Positions 34,101 to 46,100 of a DNA stretch of 60,000 nt are shown one piece after another (position 1 is the stretch's first letter; every line of letters begins with the position of its first letter). Source of the DNA: Membranipora membranacea. Taxonomy: Eukaryota > Bryozoa > Gymnolaemata > Cheilostomatida > Membraniporidae. Under the pieces are notes generated by a model, which saw only the letters and a program-made list of their open reading frames with translations, did not search any database and was not told where the DNA came from. The stretch is taken from the NCBI GenBank assembly GCA_914767715.1, contig OU612070.1, positions 2,065,501 through 2,125,500 on the forward strand, written 5' to 3'. The translations under genes and the position numbers were made by a program.

Positions 34101-34971
34101 AAATTTTGTAATTGGTGATTGCAATATTATTTCTTTTGATTATGCAGGCTTTGTGAACCCAATAGCTACTGGTTTGACAGAAGAACAGATGGCCCCTGCA
34201 CTGAGCAAGAAAGTTTCCAAAGGATTTGAGAACCCACTCTTTGCTGGCCGGGATGACAAGGTAAAGCTGCCTCAAACAGAGTGATTAACTTAAGTCAATC
34301 CAGTAAATACATACAACTTCCATGGTGAAGCTTTTGACAATCACCTTGTATTAAGCGCCTTTTTGAGGCCCTTGGCTTATAAATTTTCTCTGCGCAGGTG
34401 ATAAAAACCAGTTTATATAACAATTGACCAACCTCCTACCCTGTTATTTCCTATGTCTATAGTCGTGGCTCATATAGAGAGGACATTTTCTCCTTACAAA
34501 TGTTGGTGGTAAAAAATAATCCGAGTTATATGATACAGGTTGGCGGACTTGAGGATGTAGCTGAGGTGTCTGTTCATGTCAGTGCTAAACCTGCCAAGAA
34601 GAAAAAGTCTAAGCGCAGTAAGAAATCTGGAGCGAGTGACGAATCGGGTGGTGCTACAGCTGAGGTCGGATTTGGTAACCCTCTCTATGGCCAAGACGAA
34701 GAACCCGAGGTTAGTTAAATTAGCTTATTGCCTTATTGGATATAAATGGAACTTTCACTATACTGACTCTGCATTCTACAAGCGGTGCAAAATCTGATCC
34801 TGAAATATGGGATAAGTTTCATATGTAGCTCACAAGCTCTCAAAGTTTCATGACTGACAATAAAAATGGTAATGTGGTTTGCACTGATCAGTAATGTTTG
34901 GTTTATTTTAGAATTTCTACCAGCCAGAGTCACCAGGAGATGATGACAATGGACCAGTTCCCGAGGCATAA
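28172..34971 (+). CDS. AMN: Amnionless (AMN), endocytic co-receptor with extended cytoplasmic tail
   Basis: Fifteen exons in agreeing phase: 28172-28205, 28486-28652, 29558-29744, 30189-30400, 30625-30789, 31041-31137, 31627-31851, 32156-32269, 32551-32644, 32921-33050, 33416-33515, 33763-34011, 34148-34260, 34539-34709, 34912-34971; about 705 residues (human 453). A signal peptide (MRQKTFLFLLF) is followed by the two beta-helix-like modules typical of AMN (DDPNNWNTGGVKCSND, then FDPKSWG...VPCSQDRVIFPD), a Cys-rich VWFC-like module (GLPCGDDRSCQCD to PGHCCSMCG), a membrane-proximal domain and one TM helix (about 405-428). AMN anchors and traffics cubilin for ligand uptake. The tail is about 275 residues and contains FDNPVY (452, 551), FENPLF (618), FGNPLY (674) and the variants FDNALY (479) and FVNPIA (593), plus Lys-rich stretches. 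Exon 12's acceptor is the least certain. Confidence 0.93.
31441..31533. mobile_element. Fold-back element of the 'AAACTTG / CTGCAT' family, copy 2
   Basis: GATCCAGTTTGCCTGCAT (from about 31452) is matched by its reverse complement ending near 31520; the right edge continues to CAAACTTGATCTAG. It sits in AMN intron 6. Runs of T border both sides. Confidence 0.85.
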
Positions 34972-35319
34972 GATGGAGCACTTTGACGTACATGTTGTAC
35001 ACAGCTTGCAACAATAATTGTTTACATTGCATAAAATAAAATATCAAATTTATTTAAAAAAGAAGAATTTTGTTTCTACATTGACAACGATTCTGTTTTG
35101 TAAATGTAATGTAAAAAGCTGAATACAGAGAGCAAATAAATAAAAAAATGGTTACCAACCACAACAATGGACTTATGTTTTACTTCTTGAATCATAGCCA
35201 ACATCAGAGCATTAAAGGCAAATACAAAAATGACTGCTGCATGATGTCATTGTCAATCTGCGAGTTATAGGTTCACAGGTTCCTTGTCGGGTTTTAGGAT
35301 ATCTGGATGTGCAGTCAGA
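34972..35319. other. Shared 3' region between convergent AMN and MCFD2-like genes
   Basis: The two stop codons face each other about 350 bases apart. AATAAA-type signals for AMN occur near 35034 and 35137. No other feature is seen. Confidence 0.6.
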
Positions 35320-36862
35320 CTATTCCTTCTTCTCAGCCTTAGGGGGTGCTCCTTCCTCCTTCTTCTGTTTTTCTACGTCCTCTCTGGCTTTCTCTTTAGC
35401 CATGTAGTACTCAAAATAGTCGAGGTAGCCATCTTTGTTTATGTCCTGAGTTTCAAGTATGGAATCCACCATTGCTGAGAAATAGAATTACAACTGAAAT
35501 TACATAATTAGGATTTAATGATTGCTGGGCTATGAATAGACAGCTGAGCCCGTATATTATTGTAACAATCGGGCACAACACAACTTGGAGCTTGCATTGA
35601 ACAAACTAGCAAAAAACTCTTAAATGTAAGCAAGTGCTCTGAAAGATGCTGGTTGCTATTTCTGCAATTTTCAAGGGAATACCATTTCAATGACTTCTGA
35701 AATTTCGGCTACTCAAAGTCAAAGTCAATCTTTTCATAATAACGCACATAGATGCAGACGCTCAAATAAAACAAATCTTCCATATATCGGTGAGGGTCCA
35801 AATCTATTCAATTCACATACTGACAAATGTAGCATTTTGAGTTTCGACCCATTTCTTCATCTCCTCAGGATCTTGTTCCATGTGACCCTTATCATCATGG
35901 CCCATATGCTCCAAGTAATGATGCTGCCACGCCTTCAGTATCTCTAAACCATCAAGTCTGAAGTCTCCATCTGCGTCATGTAGCCTGAAATATGTTGTAT
36001 TTATCAAGCTTTATATTAAGGTCTTCTTTATTAGCTACCCGATCTGTTCCCTCAACTCAAAACAAGTGAAACACAGAGGTTACCATCCATTCTCAGTGCC
36101 TAGATTCTTATGGAGACACGTAGGTACATGTATATTGGCTGTCAGTTGTAAACTAACATATAACCGCAATGCCAAGAGATCTTGTCTTCAAGCAGTCAGC
36201 ACACAATAAGGTTGTAACCAATTTCAGCTTACCTGAAGTAATACCAGTCTTTCTCAGACTCGGTCATGTTTTCGACATTTTTCTCCAAACCTACGTCTTC
36301 TTTTAGGTGGTGCTGTAGATGCCTGACCAAATAAATACATAGCATCAAAACTGAAGAACATTTACTCCTTCATTAAAAAACTACCGACTATTTCAATTCC
36401 TGCTGAAGGGGTCTCCAGATGAGGAAACATCCTTATAATTAAGACTGTGCCTCAAACCTAAAGGTTGTAGCAAGCACCAAACATCTCTCCGATAAAGGAA
36501 ACCGTGGCATTTGCACAGAAATGTGTGTTACTTGCACAAATTTTCGATCACTTCTACTTGGGGCATTTTCTGAACATCAGATCAAGGTGACATTATAATT
36601 ACTGTCTAGCCTCAGATCAGTGTGACAGTCTATGTGACATTATCATTGCTACAAATACTTACTCATCATCTTCTATATTATCATCACCAAAGAAATCAGA
36701 GAAATCAAAGTCCTCGTGTGTCGGATGGTCTGCTGTAGCACCAGCTGTCGGTGTATCAGTAGCATGAAGGTCAGCGCTAGGTGTGACAGTGTCAGCTGTA
36801 TCTGCTGTTACAGACAGCTGAATGACTAGAATAACTAGCAGGGCTGTCACCAATCGTAACAT
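35320..36862 (-). CDS. MCFD2-like secreted EF-hand protein
   Basis: Four exons: 36862-36663, 36322-36233, 35984-35821, 35474-35320, giving 202 residues. It has a signal peptide (MLRLVTALLVILVIQLSV), then a Thr/Ala/Asp-rich acidic segment ending DFSDFFGDDNIEDDE, HLQHHLKEDV, and two EF-hands with full ligand sets: DADGDFRLDGLE and DINKDGYLDYFE. This is the order seen in MCFD2 (human 146 residues), the calcium-binding partner of the lectin LMAN1 in ER-to-Golgi transport of glycoproteins; CGREF1 is a close alternative. It is longer than MCFD2 because of the acidic N-terminal insert, about 25 residues between the EF-hands, and a charged C-terminus (KAEKKE). No KDEL-type signal is visible. The first EF-hand is split from its upstream helix by an intron. 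Confidence 0.82.
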
Positions 36863-37836
36863 GATGAGTCTCTAATAATATAACTAAATATGACAAAGAT
36901 GTTTGACAAGTATAAGCGTAGAGTGACTACTCATGGGAAATCCCAGATGTTATCTCATACTGTGGTGGCGGGTTGAACACCACACAATGCTGTTAGTGAT
37001 AATATAAGGTCCATCATATAGATCAGTACCAGCATATAATAATATACAAGTGAAACCCTGCATTACGTGTCATAAAATCATTTGACAAAACATTTAATAA
37101 CATTTTGTATGTCTGAGATCGGTGGTTGGGAATATTGTGGTTAGAACAATGAGCAGATACTAGCATACCACTTTTACTGCCGTCTGCTCATAACATCACA
37201 TAAGCACACATTGTATCCATCGCTTCTGAGATGGGTCAAAATTTAGCTAATAAAGGTGAAAAAGATGACAATGTGGTGACATGGGAGGAGCTGCCTTCCT
37301 TGTCCAATGATTATCATATGCGACAAAAATTATTTCATTTTTACACACTTTTGTTTCAACATTTACGTTTATATTCTTTTATTCTCTCTTCTATGGAGTT
37401 ATATGTGAGCAGACTTCATGGTGATGATAAGGCTATTTATTTTCCTCTCAATAACACATGTCTTTCTTGAATAAATAATAATTATATGAAATTGAGCAGC
37501 ACCTTGAAAATTAATTATAGATGGCCATAGATAAACAGTTTAACAAAACAGAGATGTTCCTGCTGATGCATCAATCGCAGTGAGCTATACCTGTACTGTT
37601 GGTGCACTGTGGTAAACACTTTTCCCTGTGTACAACACATACGTTCAACCCAACAGTACAGCTCTGGCATAAAAAACACTCAATCTGAGATTTAAAAAAT
37701 AGAAATTTGGGAAGTTGTTCTCTCAACTTATCTGACAACACAACTCCAATGGCGTTACTTTGATGATTTCTGAATCTGAATAATACTATGCAAAAAAAAT
37801 GTTTCCATGATAATGAGAGGTTATAGCTTTAGGATG
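36863..37836. other. Intergenic, unassigned
   Basis: It separates the MCFD2-like start from the SAYSD1 stop. An open frame of 79 codons at 37231-37470 (+) has no resemblance to a known family and no splice support. It is left uncalled. Confidence 0.4.
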
Positions 37837-39786
37837 TCAAGAAGTTTTTGAGTCAAGCGGTCTTCTCAACAATTCATTTTCAAATTGTTCGGCAGTAAAT
37901 GTGCCTTTCAAACGAACACAATTTGGATTGAAAACAGAATAGGCACTCAATTCAGTTTTTTTTCTCTTTCTCCCAGAAGAGGTGCCAAAGTAAATAAGGC
38001 ATATAAAAACTGTAACTAAGATAAAAGGCCCAGCCAGTTCATACTGGGCTAAGGTGTATACTACATAACACCATAAGCTGGCACAAACTAATCCCATTAC
38101 TACGTATGTAGGACTGTAGTGCACAGCATGTGATTCAGGATTAGGAGGATCTTGATGCTCCTGTGACTGTACGTGAGATTCTGATTCTGAGATGACCGCT
38201 GATCCTTGCAATTCTTCACCATTCTGAAAAGAAAACAACTCATTTGTATATTATATTATATCTGCAACATTATATTATTTTGATGAATTTGTTTTTAGTC
38301 TTAGTCTTAGTTCTTAGTCAGGTTGGAGCACACATTGGGGGCATATCAAATCCCATTAGTCAGGGCAGTCAGGATTGCAGTGTGATTTAAACTCTGCTAC
38401 CTCTTTTCCACCTCCCTTTGGCTCCAACATTGATTTAACCATTCTTCTTACTGCCTATAGTGGTTGCAAGTCACAAAATCAAGTCCCTGGGCTTATTCTT
38501 TATGTAAGGATTTGAAATTATTTAATTTTTGTTCAACACGTCTAGCTATGTGCTATGGATGACGTGGATGAAGCATTACAGGAGTCACTTTATATTAGCA
38601 ATATGCAGCTGAACAGCCAGCATCCAAATCTAACAATGGTATGAGAGGCTGCCCTTGTATATAGTGGGCTGTGCTGTGCTAAAAATGTGTCTTGTAAATG
38701 GCCATCCGCCATACATCTATGTACAAGGGCTATCCGCTTATGACAAATTCCTCACATTGTATAAATACTGAAGCGTGACTGTCATGAACCCATCCGGATG
38801 GCCATTTGGAAACTGTTGGTTGTCAAATACTCATCTGGATGGGTTTGCAGCAGTAATAGTTGCTGTAGCAAACCCATCCGGATGAGCTTGGAGCAGTAAT
38901 ATTATATTATAAAAGCCCATGGGAATGGGCTTGTCGCCCCGATGATTAGTGTCTGCAACCCTGATCTCTTCTGTTACAAACCCATCCGCCTCCATCAAAT
39001 TGGTGTCCATCCGGATGGGTTCTTAGCGCAGCAGGCTACGTGGCTTAATTTGGATTTTATCTGGGATGGAGTTTTATTTGCTAGGAGTCAAAGACAGGAA
39101 GGTAGCTTGCAACCTCAACCACTTGACTTGCACCAACTACAGAAGGCATGAGGGACTTGCAACCCTGTATTTTGCCAAAACGCCAGCATGATACTTGACA
39201 TGGGTAAATACAGGCTTGTCAAGTCTCAGGGGCCCTATCCTGGAAGTACATACACTAGCCTGTGTTTAAAAGATTAATTGTTGGATGGAGGGGAACACTC
39301 CAACAACAAAGTTGTTAAGACAGGCAGCATACTGACACAAGCTCAAGACTGCATACCCTAAGAGACAGAGTGAGGACTAGGATGTTAATACAAGCCCTGT
39401 GTGCTAGAGAGAGCAGAACCCTTGGTTTGACTGGCTTTCTTGCAAAGTAAACTAGACAGTCAATTTTAAAATTTAAGCCTTTGAGTTGCTAGAAAAAAAT
39501 TTAGCAGTTGTTAAGCCTGTCTTGCCAAGACAGGCTAGTGGTAGTACTTGTTGTGATTGACTAGCTTTCCATTCATTGCTGCTGCATCATTCATCATAGA
39601 TTTGACTGTTTTACTAGATTAGAGTAAGGTTTCAAACACATCTAGTATCCTCTACCAAGTATCTCAGATAGTTACCTGAAGCTTAGTGGATGTCAACCAC
39701 TGCAGAGGAGACCATGATTTGTCCTCATTTTCTGACTGTTCTTCTTGCTGTCTTCTTTTCCTGAATTTTGCCAGTTTCTCTTCCAT
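37837..39786 (-). CDS. SAYSD1: SAYSvFN domain-containing protein 1 (SAYSD1)
   Basis: Two exons: 39786-39676 and 38223-37837, phase 0, giving 165 residues (human 183). The N-terminus MEEKLAKFRKRRQQEE matches the basic amphipathic start of SAYSD1. A central hydrophobic pair (GLVCASLWCYVVYTLAQYEL and GPFILVTVFICLIYFGT) is followed by the signature LSAYSVFNPNCVRLKGTFTA and EQFENELLRRPL. In mammals this ER membrane protein associates with the translocon, recognises ribosomes carrying UFM1 and directs stalled nascent chains to lysosomal degradation. The SAYSvFN block is cytosolic and nearly invariant here. The single intron (about 1.45 kb) contains a decayed SINE and several short palindromes. Confidence 0.95.
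38318..38435 (-). repeat. Decayed second copy of the tRNA-derived SINE
   Basis: Segments such as GGAGCACACATTGGGGGCAT, CCCATTAGTCAGGGCAGTC and the region up to CTCCAACA align in order with 14035-14140, with the B-box region decayed (GTGTGATTTAAACTC). It has the same orientation as the 14 kb copy. It lies in the SAYSD1 intron. Confidence 0.65.
38785..39030. repeat. Cluster of palindromic CCCATCCGGATG motifs
   Basis: AACCCATCCGGATG and its reverse complement CATCCGGATGGGTT occur at about 38786, 38831 (variant), 38872 and 39007, with degenerate versions near 38700 (GGCCATCCGCC), 38915 (AGCCCATGGGAATGGGCT) and 38980 (AACCCATCCGCC). Spacing is irregular at roughly 30-60 bases and the motifs can pair to nested hairpins. 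It lies in the SAYSD1 intron. Confidence 0.8.
39200..39545. repeat. Fold-back family GCCTGTCTTGACAAG, further copies
   Basis: AGGCTTGTCAAG at about 39210, GTTGTTAAGACAGGC at about 39313, and the near-perfect palindrome AGCCTGTCTTGCCAAGACAGGCT at about 39513-39535 (10-11 base arms) match the arms at 16319-16373. It lies in the SAYSD1 intron. Confidence 0.65.
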
Positions 39787-41640
39787 GTTGGTTTGTTTAC
39801 GATACACAGGAAGTGACTGTGCTATCAGGCTATTGGCTGGATAATATTGCTCAAGTTTTCTTAGCTAGTTGGGGGAAAGCACAACTCCTGTATTAAGGGC
39901 TCAAATGGGATGGCAACAGGGGAGGTGGTGGGAGCAGGTAGGGGAAGGGCATGGTAAGAGGAAACTGATTTGACTTGTCCTGCCTGTCATGGAATCCCAA
40001 ACCAAATTATTGGTGGTTTTAGCTCACGAACAATTGAACTCCAATTATAAATGGCATCTTTATATTCTGATGAAAAACGGCTGCACACTTAAACCTAAGC
40101 CTGCCAGCCAGCCAGGAATGTTATTTGGCAGGACACTGGATGGAGCCTTATTATTGAGATACTTAAACATTTATTCTCAACTCAAAATCCGATCAATTTT
40201 GATTGCGTTATCAACAAAACCTGGATTGTGAACTACAACGATAGCGTCTTATTTACGCCCACAATCCAATGTCGTAACGTCACCCACAACCAAACGCCTA
40301 AACTGAGCTGTTTAGATCTGTAGTGTTGGCTCTCCTCTATTTGCAGTAAGTTTGTGGCAGCTTTGCCTTGAAAACATCTGATTTCAACCCGCCACTGTAC
40401 TACTTATGTGACATGTTTATTTGTTTGATAATAATAATGGTCGGCAAAATTTCCACCAGTCATTACATTTCATGATCAGGAAAACCATTGCCCAAAGTTA
40501 AAAATAGAGTTATCAGCCTATCAGCCTGTGATTATGGACAATTATAATTGTATTGAGTGTCAAAATCATGGTTAATATTGTTATTTTTAGGATTTAAGAT
40601 TTCACAAAGTTATGGTTTAAATTGGGATTATGATAGAAAGTTGACGATTGATATTGGTCTCATTGATATGTTTTTTTTTTCATTTGAGAAACCTTCCTAT
40701 CGGACCTGATTTTGTGCCTGTGTGCCAGCCCTAGGTATGTTTAAATGATATGACAGTTGATGAGTAATATTCGTGCTTGCATAGTTTATTTGAGTAAAGT
40801 AACTGTAATTTAACATGACTTAAAACAAATGAAGACAAAAGGAACTTGATATACTTCCTCATCCAAAATGCATTATATGATAACAAAAAAGTTTATTTAC
40901 AGTGCTGCAATTCTTTAAAACCGAAAGAAAAAGTAAAAAAGTAGAATCCTCAATGATTTTTGAAAAGTTCAAATATTTCAGTGGTCATAATGATGAGCAA
41001 AAGTATCATTTATCTGTCATAAATACTTTCTGATAATAGTGAACTACATGTAAGTAATAAATTATAATACATAATTGACCTAAGAAACTAGAGGTAAAAT
41101 GCGTGCTCATCGCGAACTATTATCAATATGCCATATTCAAATCAAGAAAACAACATTATTTATGCAAAATAAAATAACCACTATACTCTGGATTTCAGAC
41201 CATTTCTTATGAGAATCATGAAAAAGCCAGATAAATTAAGACTGAGTTGAAAAAATTTGGCATCGTAATACTGGAGGCAATAATATGCATAAAGCCTACC
41301 AAGTAGGTGAGAGTGAGAGGGCCAATCCTTGACTTAATTCTGAAAAAACTCAACAGATCAGAAAGAAAAAAATGAATTGGAAGCGTTAAGCGGTGGCTTT
41401 CAGCTGAGATGATGAAAGTCACATTTTGGTAGAGCACCCGTTATACTGTCCTACACAGACATTGCTATGTGATGAATATATTATGATGAGTGTAAATAAA
41501 TGACATAAGCATAAACTGAGAACCATAATCAGGATTTCAGGCCAGGAAATCCATCAAAGAAAAGGAAATCTTAGAGAGTTTGAAACTCTCACTTTATACA
41601 AAATAGATATTATTTGTTTGATAACAAAAGAAAATGAAAA
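39787..41640. other. Intergenic, unassigned
   Basis: No gene is recognised between the SAYSD1 start and the presumed SERTA-gene 3' UTR. It is AT-rich with only short open frames. Confidence 0.45.
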
Positions 41641-41653
41641 GTACGGGATTTCC

Positions 41654-41703
41654 TAGCCAATGTGTTGGCTCTGATTGGCTGGGTGGAACCAGCACATTGG
41701 CTA
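41654..41703. repeat. Short inverted repeat in the likely SERTA-gene 3' UTR
   Basis: TAGCCAATGTG (41654-41664) pairs exactly with CACATTGGCTA (41693-41703). It lies just after the stop codon of the SERTA gene on its transcribed strand, so it could form an 11-bp stem in the mRNA. Confidence 0.7.
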
Positions 41704-41728
41704 AGGATTACCTGTCCATCTGCAGGTC

Positions 41729-43117
41729 TTACATACTGACCAGAACCTGCATGATACTATCCAGCTCATCGGTATGACCTAACGCTGACTTAGCTACAGA
41801 TAAAAGAGGACGCTGACATTCAGCAGTGCAAAACACCGCCGATGATTTATCTATCGTCGGAGAAGTAGGACTAGTTACATCCATAGATCCGTCACTGTTA
41901 TCAGAGGAGTTAGAATCCTCATCACTACTATCCATCCTGTATCCCATACTCTCCTCATCCTCCAACTCTGCAGCTGTACAGCAGCTGCTGTCTCCCTGAG
42001 AGTCAGCCTTACTTGTATTATTACATATCAGCGGTAATGTAGGTAGTGGAGGGAAATGGAAGTAAAGTTGTGAGCTGAAGTCTTTACTATCTTCATTGTC
42101 ATGATCATCGATTTCAGACGGCAGTGAAAAGTCTGTAGTAGATTGGCACGATGCGGTTACTAGTTCTGTATATTCCGCTGGTTTCTCAGAGTCTAGTTTA
42201 TTGTAGACCCGAGTTTCGCTGACTTCGCTGGCTGGCTCACTGTCCATATCCTGAGATGAGGTGATATAAAGGTTTGGTCCCATGTCAAGGTTGATTCTTT
42301 TGCTCGGGGTGTGGCTAAATACTTGATTTTCCAGCTCTTTTAGGGTGTTTCTCATTACTACTGATCTTTGGAGGGAAGGTTCTAAAATAGAAAAGGCAAA
42401 ATAACATGAATTGTTTTTCCATCAACTAAAGAATAGGCCAATGACATGTAACCTATTTAATTAAACAGGACACGATATGTGGTTGATCATTTGTGGGCAT
42501 AGTCTTAAATAAGCCTGTCAAGACACTATAGCAACTGTCAATTGGTGGTAATAAAAGTAAACCAAAATAGGCTTACTGAGAAACAAAAATGAATAATGGG
42601 AGTTTGTTTCTCAATGATTAATAGCCATCGAAACAACAACTCCAAACTGCTCCGACACATTAAATAATTCTGGTGACTCTGTTCCCCAAGTTTTAGTACT
42701 CTTTGGTAACAGCGTCACCGGTCACCATTTTTCTCCTTGCCCTGCTGAGGTAAACTGTCAACTCTGTGCCAATAAAAAGGAATACCCAAGCAGCACAAGG
42801 AGCCTCTATTATATAATATCTCACCTATTCTGCGGGTTGGAGAGGAGAGTAGTTTGGACAGAGTTAGATGATAGAGGTGTAGAGACGTGTGATGATGTTC
42901 TTCATTCTCCACAGCACCTGGATCATCAGGCTTACGCTTCTGTCTCATCATCATCTGCTGCTGTGAGTCTGTCTCAGACGGCCCGGTGGAGTGGACCATT
43001 CCATCGCTGCTGTAAACAAACAACAATAATCATAAATCATATAAGCAGTTTGTCCATAACAATCCAAACGTTTGATTGATTTTATTATAATTTTGCAGAT
43101 GAGAGAGAGGTCTCTTT

Positions 43118-43158
<41 letters not shown>

Positions 43159-46100
43159 CGATTAAGTTCTCTTAATGACACACCTAAAACACTGTGTGTA
43201 TATAACTATACTAGAGACTAACAGCACCATTGTCGTAGGTGTCAACTAGTGTCACACTGGCCGCAGGAAATTCCCGACGAGCTTGAACAAGTTCTACTGC
43301 ATCCTGTACTATGTATGTGGGCATATGCCAAACGAAAAGCGGAGATTCCAGGGAGAAGAAGATGTGATGAACAGAGAATAATTAATCAGTTTTATTACTG
43401 CTATGTGACAGGTCGGTTCATGGCCGAGTGAGCAGGATTTAGTCTCGGTTACAGAGTTCTGCCAGCCAGTTAGATGATAAATATATAGGCAATAACTAAT
43501 TTCTGGGTAGATCACAGGCAAAGTGATGGTATGGTAAGCAGTTTCCTCTGTAATCTGTTCAGTTTAATAGGTGGCTGTTAAGGATAGCCATGGATTAGGA
43601 GATAAGGTCAAGATCACCTAATTATGATGGGCCTGTCAGAGTCACTGCCCTATTTAAGTATGTTAGGTAATGTTTGGTAGTAGTTTACATGTCCAAGAAA
43701 GCTTGACTCCGCACACTCCAACAGCAGCATTACATCACCTAGTGTGACCCTGAATGTCAAAATTGCCGTTTGATGAGTTTGCACTTTTCCAGTTGATACA
43801 CAAAACCAGACGGATGATATAACATAATTTCCACCCTGACAACATGCACATGTATGGTACTAATTTATAGGAACAACAACGCAAGGATAGTGATCAGCTT
43901 AAATACATTCAGTAACAAGTCTCAGGATAATGAAGAGATGAATATAATGCTTTCAAGAAAACTACCCTCAGAAGAAAAATTTGTATAGCAGACTTACTCG
44001 ATGAGGCAGAGCGCGCCTCTCAGGACAACGTTTGATCCAAACCCCTCTTTCTATTAGCCCAGTGTCCTCAATTAAAACAAAAAACTAAACAATTAATTGA
44101 GGAGTAATATTCAGGTTGTTCCACCAATCTTTTACCACTCCTAAACAAGATTACTCATTTGTCGCAATATCAGAGGAATCTTCTTCACAAAATGACCAGT
44201 GGTCAGCTTGATAGTAAAATTCAACTCTGCGCAAGCCAGAAAACTAATTCAATTAGCCCATAACAAAGGATTCATGCAACAAAAAGAACAGAAACCCGTA
44301 TAATAAAAATACTGGTGTCTGGAGGTACTGTATTAACCACTGGTGTCTGGAGGTACTGTATTAACCACAGAGGGTTACCAGTCTAATCTTGATAATCAGC
44401 CATCATCAAAAATCTTCATCTTTTACTCACTTTTTGCCACAACTTTACACATAAGCAAGGGGGGGGCTCAACCCTCCCACCCTCCCGGGCTCAACCAAGA
44501 ACAACAACTAACTAACAAGTGAAGAATAACAGTGATGATAGACCACTAACAAGAGCCAAGGAGAAATCTAACTCCATTAGAAATATAACGCCATAGCTGA
44601 ATGATTCGAAATGATTCATTCTCACTAGCCTCTATCTGTAAAAATCACCTGAGACCATTCAAATGTGATTCATGCACTAATTTCACAAGTTTGCAATTAG
44701 AAAGCCATACACTGCCACCTAATGAGTCCTTGAAAGCTTAGAGAACAACATGTGAAGTTCAAAGGCAGGAATCTCATCGTAACCAGCAAATCCATATGAT
44801 GTTCAACTAAACACTGATGCCAAAAATTTGAATCAGAAGAAATGATCAAATGGAAACCCAGTCACACATGGTTTTGGACGCAAAATCTCATCACGATTGT
44901 ATTGAGTACCAGCTAGAATGAGAGCAGCCACATAAATTACCTTTTGAACATGGCAGGACCAGTGACAAACTTTTCTAGATCTGCTAAAGTCATGGTGAGC
45001 AGGCTCGATTAACGCTATGTATGTATGTAGGGTGATGTAGATATCCACCAGCTGGTGCTAGGATCCGATAATAAACTCCCAGTAACGACAATATGTATAG
45101 GTTATCGGCTGTACACTCAATCCAATAAGAGAAATAACCAGAACGAGCGCAGTGGGATGGTGTCCCAGGTACTAGCTCAAATTATTAGACTCCTCTGACG
45201 GTTTGAATATACGCTCTACTGATTCCAGAGCTAACCTCAGTATTCAGATCTACCCACTAGGCTAACTTAATAATATAGTTGGTAAATTCAGTTCTACTGT
45301 AATTACAGCCTACGGAATGCTGGTAGCGTTGGCAACCAGCATATTATTAACTCCACCATTTATCATATATTATTTGTGACAGAAATGTCACTACATTGTT
45401 TTTACATGTCTACTGATTACAGATCTCGGGATAATCCCTGGGTATATAGTGGACTTATTCTAACCTTAATTAAAAGGGGAACATGGTAGTGAGTGATAGA
45501 TAATACAGGTGACTGAATTTAGTTCAAAGTAAATTTCACGATGATAACAATGCTGGAATAGTGAAGGACTACTCAGGAGATACTCAGGGTATATAAGTGC
45601 AGTCTGGTGTTTGACATTCAGACTGTTTATTTTACAAATATCCTGGTTGTACTTCAAACATTCAATAAGTGGCCCTGGTGGTATTTTGTAAACCAGCCAA
45701 TTCTTTTTGCATATTGAACACCTAGCTCTTGAATGACATTTTTGAACGGCAAAAAATGGTGTTGAGCCCTGTTACAACTTTTTGCTTAATTTCTCAAAAA
45801 AAACTAGGATTCCTTGTGTAAGTTTTTTTCCAGTCCAGTTGAAATCAGAGGATAAGCCTCACACCTTAGTCTTGGGAGGTTGAGTGATGATTAGTGATTG
45901 ATGGTTGGTGATTGACAATCTCAGCATATCACCACACAGCAAGTAGACCATCTAAGGACAATTATCCCTTGCTCTGCTTTCATCGGATGTCCTATGTTGC
46001 TTTCTCATATACACAGATTCACACAAAGCCTACATCGTCACACAATTAGCTTGTGCTCTAGGACCAGGGAGGCTTAGGACTCCCTGGTGGTAGGAGGGAG

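Noticed and set aside
37231-37470. 79-codon open frame (+) starting MGQNLANKGEKD
   Set aside because: The MGQN start is myristoylation-like and the first 30 residues look plausible, but the remainder is AT-rich hydrophobic sequence with no family match.
38553-38640. Short exon-like frame (+) MDDVDEALQESLYISNMQLN followed by a GT donor
   Set aside because: It lies antisense in the SAYSD1 intron and no second exon in phase was found.
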